DNA from: an uncultured Alphaproteobacteria bacterium
Lineage (GTDB): Bacteria; Pseudomonadota; Alphaproteobacteria; HIMB59; GCA-002718135
Reading direction: 5' to 3'
DNA length: 64,000 nt
NCBI GenBank assembly: GCA_902623255.1
Contig: CACNSY010000008.1
Span: 28,637-92,636, forward strand
Positions 58,075 to 64,000 of the stretch are shown in pieces; the stretch's first letter is position 1, and each line of letters opens with the position of its first letter. The notes beneath the pieces are model-generated. The model did no database searches. It had not been told where the DNA came from and saw nothing but the letters and a program-made list of their open reading frames with translations. A program made the position numbers and the translations under genes.

Positions 58075-59285
58075 AATAGACTTTCATAATTATAAAAATC
58101 AAATATATCTCCATTGTTTATTTGAGAAACATTTTCATCAATTTCAATTATACCATCTGAATAGGATATAGAACTAATCATACCAGAACCTTGTTTAGGA
58201 AATTTATTTGCAATATTTTTATTATTTATAGTTTCTTTATTTACACGTAACCACTCCATTCTTTTTGTTTTTTTCTTCATAGAAAAATTTGCTGTAATTT
58301 TACTTGAAGATGGGAGCTTAAAATTTCCACCAGATAGTTTTTCTATTAATGGTTTTACTAACATTGCATATAATAATTGAACAGAAACTGGATTACCTGG
58401 TAAGCAAATTATGTAGCACTTATTTATTTTTCCAACTGCAATTGGTCTTCCTGGTTTTATTGCTGCTCTCCAAAAATATATCTTACCTAATTCAGATAAA
58501 ACTTTAATTAAATGATCTTCATCACCAACAGATGCACCACCAGCAGTTATTATTACATTGAATTTTTTTGAAGTATTAAAAATTTTATTTTTAATAGATT
58601 TAAAATTATCTTTGAGATTTCCACAATATTTTTTTTCTATAAAATTTTTATCAAGTAAATTATTTAAACTATAATAATTTGAATTATTAATTTCAGAATT
58701 TTTTAAATTTTTAGTTGGTTTTCGTAATTCATTACCACTTGTAAAGAAACCAATTTTAATTTTTTTAAATACTTTTATTTTACTAATACCAGTAGCAGCA
58801 ATTAAATTTATATTTTGTTGATTTAATTTAGACCCCTTTTCCAATATTTTTTGGTTTTTCTTTATATCTTCACCCTTTAATCTATAATTATCTCCAAATT
58901 TTGGAATTTTAATTAAATGAATTTTATTTCCTTTCTTGTATGTATTTTCCTGCATAACTATTGTTGATGAATTCATGGGCATTTTTGCACCAGTAAAAAT
59001 TCTTACTGCTTCACCAGGTTTTACTTTTATATTTTTGTTATCTCCGGCAGCTATTCGTCTGTTACAAAAAAAAATTTTTTTTGTTTTTAAATCTGCTGTT
59101 AAAATAGCATAACCGTCTACAGCAGAATTATTAAAAGGAGGTAAATTAATTTTACTTTTTATATTTTCATAAAGAAATCTATCCTCTGAATTTTCTAAAT
59201 TAATTTTTTCAGAGTTAAAAATTACAACCTTTTGTTTTTTAAATAAATTGATAATTTGTTTTTTGGTTAGTGGTGATTTATTCAT
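58071..59285 (-). CDS. moeA: Molybdopterin molybdenumtransferase MoeA
   Basis: The 404 aa enzyme inserts molybdate (or tungstate) into adenylylated molybdopterin. LPPFNNSAVDGYAI near residue 50, GEAVRIFTGAKMP near 90, FTSGNELRKP near 180, and the MoaB/Mog-like core VIITAGGASVGDEDHL near 245 plus KPGRPIAVGKI and CLPGNPVSVQLLY are all visible. The coding sequence is very lysine/asparagine-rich. It ends the tupB-like/mobB/moeA minus-strand operon, sharing one base with mobB. Confidence 0.95.
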   Translation of the reverse strand: MNKSPLTKKQIINLFKKQKVVIFNSEKINLENSEDRFLYENIKSKINLPPFNNSAVDGYAILTADLKTKKIFFCNRRIAAGDNKNIKVKPGEAVRIFTGAKMPMNSSTIVMQENTYKKGNKIHLIKIPKFGDNYRLKGEDIKKNQKILEKGSKLNQQNINLIAATGISKIKVFKKIKIGFFTSGNELRKPTKNLKNSEINNSNYYSLNNLLDKNFIEKKYCGNLKDNFKSIKNKIFNTSKKFNVIITAGGASVGDEDHLIKVLSELGKIYFWRAAIKPGRPIAVGKINKCYIICLPGNPVSVQLLYAMLVKPLIEKLSGGNFKLPSSSKITANFSMKKKTKRMEWLRVNKETINNKNIANKFPKQGSGMISSISYSDGIIEIDENVSQINNGDIFDFYNYESLF

Positions 59286-59767
59286 TAAAATTCTCTCAAA
59301 ATAAAATCAACTATATTATCAATTTCATCATTCTTAAAAATTCTTAAGTTAGTTTCAATTTTATTATTTGTAATAATGGCTTTTATATTTTTAATTTTTC
59401 TAAATAAGTAACTATCATTATCGTTTTTAATTATTTCAATTTTTGGGTGATTTTCATTTTTAAACCCTTCCACTATTACAATATCAACTTCTGAAAGTTG
59501 ATTAATTAATTCATGCAATGTTTTTTCTTTTGAATTATTTAGTTCTGATATTTTAACCCATCGCTTCGATGAACTAACTATTACTTGAGAAGATCCCGCT
59601 AATCTATGCTTAAAGCTATCTGTATTCTCATGATCTATATCAAATTCGTGATGTGCATGTTTAATTGAAGCAACACGAAAATTTTTAGAGCTAAGTTTAT
59701 TAATAATTTTAGTTGCAATAGTTGTTTTCCCTGAGTCCTTCCAACCAACAATTCCTATTATTTTCAT
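59285..59767 (-). CDS. mobB: Molybdopterin-guanine dinucleotide biosynthesis adaptor MobB
   Basis: MobB (160 aa) is a P-loop GTPase with GWKDSGKTTIATKII at residues 8-22 and KHAHHEFDIDHENTDSFKHRLAGSSQ, typical for the family. The terminal GFKNENHPKIEIIK is also canonical. It assists MobA in attaching GMP to the cofactor, consistent with the dinucleotide-type formate dehydrogenase. It overlaps the permease gene by four bases (ATGA). Confidence 0.95.
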   Translation of the reverse strand: MKIIGIVGWKDSGKTTIATKIINKLSSKNFRVASIKHAHHEFDIDHENTDSFKHRLAGSSQVIVSSSKRWVKISELNNSKEKTLHELINQLSEVDIVIVEGFKNENHPKIEIIKNDNDSYLFRKIKNIKAIITNNKIETNLRIFKNDEIDNIVDFILREF

Positions 59768-60456
59768 TTAATAGATCTATTATTTAATAAATATACAAGA
59801 GAGTAAATAATTATTGTTATTGATATTAAAACTAAACCTAATGCCATAGCGTATTCTAAATTTCCCATTCTAGTTTCTAAAGATATAGCAGTTGTCATTA
59901 CTCGAGTATAATGATCAATATTACCACCCACAATCATAACTGCACCAACTTCTGAAATTGCTCTTCCAAATGCAGATAATAATGTTGTTATCAATAAAAA
60001 ATAACTATGGTTAAATAAAAGTTTTACAGAACCCCAAAAAGGGATATTTAAGGATCTTATCTGATCTTTAAATTCAAACCAATTTTTAGAAAATATCTCA
60101 TGAGATAATGAAGCAATTATTGGAAAAATTATTATAGTTTGAGCAATAATCATCGCAGAAGGTGTGTATAGAAGCTGTAAGATACCCAAAGGTCCGCCAG
60201 AAGCAAAAATAAAATAAACAATTAAACCAACTACAACTGGAGGAATTCCCATCAATGAGTTTATAATTATTAAAATAAATTTTTTGAAATAAAAATTATA
60301 AATTGCAAAATAATACCCTACTATAAATCCTAATAATGATGCAATAATTAGGGCAGTAAAACTTACAAATAATGATAAAAGTATTATGTCCCATAGTTCA
60401 TTATCTAAAGTAATAATTAATAGTATGGAATTTGTGAAAATTTCTAATATGTTCAT
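59764..60456 (-). CDS. ABC transporter permease, TupB-like (tungstate/molybdate)
   Basis: The 230 aa membrane protein has about five or six helices and the ABC permease EAA-like loop FKDQIRSLNIPFWGSVKLLFNH. MGIPPVVVGLIVYFIFASGGPLG and RAISEVGAVMIVGGNI are features I associate with the TupB group rather than ModB. The genes for a binding protein and ATPase are not adjacent, because the upstream neighbour diverges. In an operon with mobB and moeA and beside an FDH1-type enzyme, tungstate or molybdate is the likely cargo. Confidence 0.8.
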   Translation of the reverse strand: MNILEIFTNSILLIITLDNELWDIILLSLFVSFTALIIASLLGFIVGYYFAIYNFYFKKFILIIINSLMGIPPVVVGLIVYFIFASGGPLGILQLLYTPSAMIIAQTIIIFPIIASLSHEIFSKNWFEFKDQIRSLNIPFWGSVKLLFNHSYFLLITTLLSAFGRAISEVGAVMIVGGNIDHYTRVMTTAISLETRMGNLEYAMALGLVLISITIIIYSLVYLLNNRSIK

Positions 60457-60482
60457 TTAAATTATTAGTTTAATTACAACAT

Positions 60483-61301
60483 ATGGCAAAAAAAGAGAAA
60501 TATTTAGTCTCACCTGATATTAATAATAAAACCTTAATTACAAAACTAAATGGTTTTGATGAGAAAGGGAATAAAATAATTTCTAAAGTTATTAATGAAA
60601 AAGCTCTTACAATTTTTCTTAATAATCAAGAGATAGTAACGCTAATGTCTATAAGTGATCATCCAAAATATCTTGCAGTTGGGTATTTATTAAATCAAAA
60701 TATGCTTAAAAAAAATGATATAATTACAAAAGTTGAAATTGATAAAGATTTAGGTGTGGTTGTTGTAAGAACAAAACGTAAAACAAATTATGAAAATAAA
60801 TTAAGAAAGAAAATAACAACTAGTGGTTGTGCAATAGGCACGGTATTTGGAGATATATATGCGGAAATAAAAAAATCAAAATTAAAATCCAAAAAGAAAA
60901 TTAAACATAAATGGATTTATGAAATTTCAAAAAAAATTACATTAACACCGAGCTTATATTTAGAAACAGGAGCAATACATGGTTGTGCCATTATTCATAA
61001 TAATAAACCATTGATTTATATGGAAGATGTAGGAAGACATAATGCTGTAGATAAAATTGCTGGTTTTATGTTTTTAAAAAAAATTAGCTCTTCAAATAAA
61101 ATTTTTTACACTACAGGAAGACTAACTAGTGAAATGGTTATTAAAACTATAAAAATGGGTATTCCAATATTAATTTCTAGATCAGGATTCACAGCATGGG
61201 GTGTAGAGCTGGCGAGAGGCTCAAATTTAACACTTATTGGACGAGCAAAGGGAAAAAAATATTTAGCACTTTCTGGAGAACATAGAATTGACCATAATTA
61301 A
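60483..61301 (+). CDS. fdhD: Formate dehydrogenase accessory protein FdhD
   Basis: FdhD (272 aa) is the sulfurtransferase/chaperone that sulfurates the FDH metal cofactor. YMEDVGRHNAVDKIAGFM and SRSGFTAWGVELARGSNLTLIGRAKG are diagnostic. The usual CXXC loop is reduced to one cysteine: TTSGCAIGT keeps Cys116, while the second cysteine position is glycine. It diverges from the permease gene across only 26 bp and is followed by mobA with overlap. Confidence 0.93.
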   Translation: MAKKEKYLVSPDINNKTLITKLNGFDEKGNKIISKVINEKALTIFLNNQEIVTLMSISDHPKYLAVGYLLNQNMLKKNDIITKVEIDKDLGVVVVRTKRKTNYENKLRKKITTSGCAIGTVFGDIYAEIKKSKLKSKKKIKHKWIYEISKKITLTPSLYLETGAIHGCAIIHNNKPLIYMEDVGRHNAVDKIAGFMFLKKISSSNKIFYTTGRLTSEMVIKTIKMGIPILISRSGFTAWGVELARGSNLTLIGRAKGKKYLALSGEHRIDHN

Positions 61302-61890
61302 CAAAAAAATTTTGTTTGCCATACTTGCTGGAGGTCAGTCAAAAAGATTTGGAGGTGGATTTAAAGCTTTTGCTAAAATAAATGGAATTACAATCTTAGA
61401 CAAAATAATAAACAAGCTTAAAAAATATAATAATGAAATAATAATAAATGCTAATGACTTGAAAAATTTTAAGAAAATTAATTATCCAATAATTGAAGAT
61501 AGATTCAAAGGTTTTGTAGGACCTTTAGCAGGAATTCATACATCTATGTTATGGGCTAAAGAAAATTACACAAACAAAGAATGGGTTTTTACTGTTCCAA
61601 GTGACACCCCATTTTTACCAGATAATCTTTTAGACAAGTTTTTAGAGGCATATGATGAAAATATAAAAATATTGATTGCTAGATCAAATAGTAGACATCA
61701 TCCTGTAATAGCAATGTGGCATATATCGTTAATAAATAGTTTAGAAAATGAATTAAAATTAAAAAATAGTAAAATTATGTTTTGGGTTAAAAAACACAAA
61801 TATAAATTTGTTGAATTCGATAAAAGCCAAGAAAAGAATTTTTTCAATGTTAATACTCAAGAAGAATGGAATACTGCAAAAAATATCTAA
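61288..61890 (+). CDS. mobA: Molybdenum cofactor guanylyltransferase MobA
   Basis: MobA (200 aa) transfers GMP to molybdopterin. The nucleotide-binding start LAGGQSKRFGGGFKAFAKING varies the usual LAGG-S-RMG-DKA pattern, having FGGGFKA. PLAGIHTSMLWA, TVPSDTPFLPDNLL (metal-binding Asp) and HHPVIAMW are well kept. The start is TTG 61288, nine bases after GGAG and overlapping fdhD by 14 bases, which indicates coupled translation. Confidence 0.9.
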   Translation: MTIINKKILFAILAGGQSKRFGGGFKAFAKINGITILDKIINKLKKYNNEIIINANDLKNFKKINYPIIEDRFKGFVGPLAGIHTSMLWAKENYTNKEWVFTVPSDTPFLPDNLLDKFLEAYDENIKILIARSNSRHHPVIAMWHISLINSLENELKLKNSKIMFWVKKHKYKFVEFDKSQEKNFFNVNTQEEWNTAKNI

Positions 61891-61941
61891 GTTTAATATA
61901 AATATGTAAAAAATATTTTTTTTGTATAAAGAATATTTTAA

Positions 61942-63036
61942 ATGGTTAGCTCAATATATAAAATATTCCCAGGAATTATCTTTTGTTTAGTAATTGCTTA
62001 TTCAGGTATATACTTAAGTGATTTTATCGGAAAAGAAATTTTAAATTTAAAAAAAAGTCCAATATCACCAATAATGCTATCAATAATATTTGGTCTTTTG
62101 ATAGGAAATATATTTCAAATTAATAATTTTTTATTAGAAGGAATTAAGTTTTCTTTAAAATTTATTCTAAGATTAGGAATAATATGTCTTGGAATTAGAC
62201 TTGGACTTTTAGATATTTTTAAAGTTGGAATAGTTGGAATACCTCTAATCGTTGCTTGTATTATTATATCAATCTTGGTTGTAAATTATTTGTGCAGGTT
62301 ATTAAATGTTTCTTCAAAAATGGGATCATTAATTGCAGTTGGGACAAGTATTTGTGGAGCATCCGCAATTGTAGCAACTAGTCCTGCAATTAATGCTGAT
62401 AAAGAAGAGGTTGCTTATGCCATAGCTAATATTACAATTTTTGGAATAATTGCAATGTTCCTCTATCCATTTATGGCCTATTATCTTTTTAGTGGAGATG
62501 AGTTAGCATCAGGATTATTTCTTGGAACTTCAATACATGAAACAGCTCAAGTTGCTGGTGCTGGATTGATATATGCAGAGCAATTCAACTCACCAAAAAC
62601 TATGGATATAGCAACGATTACAAAATTAGTAAGAAATGTCAGCATGATAATCGTCATTCCTACAATAAGCTATATGTATCTAAGAAATAATATTGGTGAA
62701 AATAATACCAAACCATCAATAATATCTATGTTTCCAATTTTCATAATTGGTTTTATTCTTATGGGTATTATAAGATCAATTGGAGATTATGGAATTCAAA
62801 ATAGTAATTTAGCTTTTGAAATATTAACGAATAATAACTGGCAATTAATCATCAATATTATTAAATCTATCGCTGAGTATTCTTTAGCAATAGCAATGGC
62901 AGCTGTTGGCATAAGTACAAATTTAGTTTCTTTAAAAAGCTTAGGTATAAGACCATTTTATGTTGGTTTTTCTGCAGCTTGTTGTGTTGGAATTGTTAGT
63001 TATATCGGAATCATAGTACTAAATAATTTTATATAA
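61942..63036 (+). CDS. YeiH-family (UPF0324) putative sulfate exporter
   Basis: The 364 aa membrane protein has about ten helices. PGIIFCLVIAYSGIYLSDF, SPIMLSIIFGLLIGN, RLGIICLGIRLGLLDI and the central VGTSICGASAIVATSPAINADKEEVAYAIANIT are hallmarks of the YeiH family, with GTSIHETAQVAGAG further on. The substrate is not established for most members; sulfate or sulfite is suggested. It follows mobA after 51 bp on the same strand and precedes a TauE/SafE permease, which supports a sulfur-oxyanion theme. Confidence 0.87.
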   Translation: MVSSIYKIFPGIIFCLVIAYSGIYLSDFIGKEILNLKKSPISPIMLSIIFGLLIGNIFQINNFLLEGIKFSLKFILRLGIICLGIRLGLLDIFKVGIVGIPLIVACIIISILVVNYLCRLLNVSSKMGSLIAVGTSICGASAIVATSPAINADKEEVAYAIANITIFGIIAMFLYPFMAYYLFSGDELASGLFLGTSIHETAQVAGAGLIYAEQFNSPKTMDIATITKLVRNVSMIIVIPTISYMYLRNNIGENNTKPSIISMFPIFIIGFILMGIIRSIGDYGIQNSNLAFEILTNNNWQLIINIIKSIAEYSLAIAMAAVGISTNLVSLKSLGIRPFYVGFSAACCVGIVSYIGIIVLNNFI

Positions 63037-63099
63037 TTTTCTAAAATAAATATAATTTGTACTTATTAAGTAATAATTATATAAAATTTATAAAAAAAC

Positions 63100-64000
63100 A
63101 TGTCAATTTACCTTCCAATAGCTGAAATGAACGTCAATATTTTTCTCATTATCTTTATTGGTATGAGTATAGGAATACTTTCAGGAATTTTTGGTGTTGG
63201 TGGTGGATTTTTAATGACACCACTATTAATTTTTTTAGGCATACCTCCAGTTGTAGCTGTTGGTTCTGAAGCTCCGCATGTTTTAGCAACTTCAGTTTCA
63301 GGTTTTATTGCTCACTGGAGAAAAAGAAATGTTGATATAAAGATGGGTATATTCCTTTTGATAGGAGGTTTGATTGGTTCCACAGTTGGTGTAAATATTT
63401 TCAGTTATCTAAAAAACTTTGGGCAAATAGACTTAGTTATTCAGTTATTATTTCTTTTCTTTTTAGGTTTTATTGGTTTTAGTATGGCTTTTGAAAGCGC
63501 AAGAACTACAATTAAACAATATAGAGCAAGAAATACTAAAAGAACAAAACTGCATCAACATTCTTGGTTTCATGGACTTCCATTCAAAGTGCGCTTTCAT
63601 AGATCAAAACTTTATATAAGTGCAATACCACCTGTACTGATAGGATTCGCAGTTGGAGTAATGTCCGCAATGATGGGAGTTGGAGGAGGATTTATAATGA
63701 TACCTGCAATGGTATACATACTTGGAATGCCAACAAGTATAGTAGTTGGGACATCTTTATTTCAAATCATATTTGTTACCGCTAATGCAACATTCTTTCA
63801 ATCCTACATAAATTATAATGTAGATATTGTGCTGTCTGCACTAATGATATTTGGAGGAGTAATTGGTGCACAAATTGGTGTAATTTTTGGGTCTAAATTA
63901 AAAGCAGAATATTTGAGGGGTATTTTGGCTATATTAGTATTGGGTGTCTGTGGTAAAATTTTTACAGATCTAGTTTTAAGACCTAATGATTTATTTTCAT
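63100..64000 (+). CDS. TauE/SafE-family permease, truncated by window edge
   Basis: From ATG 63100 (MSIYLPIAEMNVNIFLIIF) 300 residues are visible before the sequence ends, so the ORF track omits it. It has the two repeated TauE motifs GIFGVGGGFLMTPLLI and SAMMGVGGGFIMIPAM, several hydrophobic helices, and a basic central loop (RARNTKRTKLHQHSWFHG). Members export sulfite, sulfoacetate or related anions, or import some organic anions. The 63-bp gap after the YeiH-type gene holds only AT-rich sequence. Confidence 0.88.
   Translation, partial: MSIYLPIAEMNVNIFLIIFIGMSIGILSGIFGVGGGFLMTPLLIFLGIPPVVAVGSEAPHVLATSVSGFIAHWRKRNVDIKMGIFLLIGGLIGSTVGVNIFSYLKNFGQIDLVIQLLFLFFLGFIGFSMAFESARTTIKQYRARNTKRTKLHQHSWFHGLPFKVRFHRSKLYISAIPPVLIGFAVGVMSAMMGVGGGFIMIPAMVYILGMPTSIVVGTSLFQIIFVTANATFFQSYINYNVDIVLSALMIFGGVIGAQIGVIFGSKLKAEYLRGILAILVLGVCGKIFTDLVLRPNDLFS

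Noticed and set aside
63037-63099. TACTTATTAAGTA palindrome between the two exporters as a terminator or operator
   Set aside because: The stem is only AT pairs, has no U-run and is expected by chance in such AT-rich DNA.

Overview
The window is one contiguous, very AT-rich bacterial chromosome segment with extreme gene packing. Gene order in the ribosomal region, plant-type glutamate-cysteine ligase, heterotetrameric sarcosine oxidase and the protein sequences point to an alphaproteobacterium with a streamlined genome, of the kind seen in marine SAR11-like or AEGEAN-169/HIMB59-like lineages. That placement is an inference from style and content, as no 16S gene is present. No CRISPR array, insertion sequence, prophage or integrase was seen.

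Layout. (1) 1-14,536, minus strand: a 13-gene catabolic run read from high to low coordinates: amidinotransferase, eutA, eutB, eutC, an unassigned fold-type-II PLP enzyme, an M20 amidohydrolase, an M24 creatinase/prolidase-like protein, a proline-racemase-family protein, soxB-soxD-soxA-soxG, and the start of an ectoine-hydrolase-like gene (doeA) cut by the window edge. A succinate/aspartate-semialdehyde-dehydrogenase-like gene diverges from it across a 43-bp spacer carrying a palindromic -10 box. The run joins (hydroxy)ectoine-type degradation with sarcosine oxidation and one-carbon transfer to folate. (2) 16-23.3 kb: ROK sugar kinase, bioY, gshA/gshB, mgtE behind tRNA-Leu, lipB, rluC, crcB. 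(3) 23.3-50.6 kb: an almost unbroken minus-strand superoperon holding secE-nusG-rplKA-rplJL-rpoBC-str-S10-spc-alpha, preceded by tRNA-Thr, tRNA-Tyr, tRNA-Gly, tuf and tRNA-Trp. tuf is not in the str operon, and rpmD (L30) is missing between rpsE and rplO. rpoA is split by an apparent one-base frameshift. (4) 53.2-61.9 kb: a formate dehydrogenase module (fdhA plus a fused NuoE/NuoF-type subunit), molybdenum/tungsten cofactor genes (moeA, mobB, mobA), fdhD, a TusA-like sulfur carrier and a TupB-like oxyanion permease. (5) 61.9-64 kb: a YeiH-family exporter and a truncated TauE/SafE permease.

Functional reading. Sarcosine oxidase passes methyl carbon to tetrahydrofolate, and a metal-dependent NAD-linked formate dehydrogenase can oxidise the resulting C1 units to CO2, so both ends of the window fit a C1-oxidising marine heterotroph. 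Most noteworthy are the mixed eut/sox operon with an unassigned PLP enzyme, the frameshifted rpoA, a tiny lipoprotein behind fdhA broken in an A-run, protein genes starting a few bases behind tRNAs, and very short divergent or stop-sharing convergent gene junctions.
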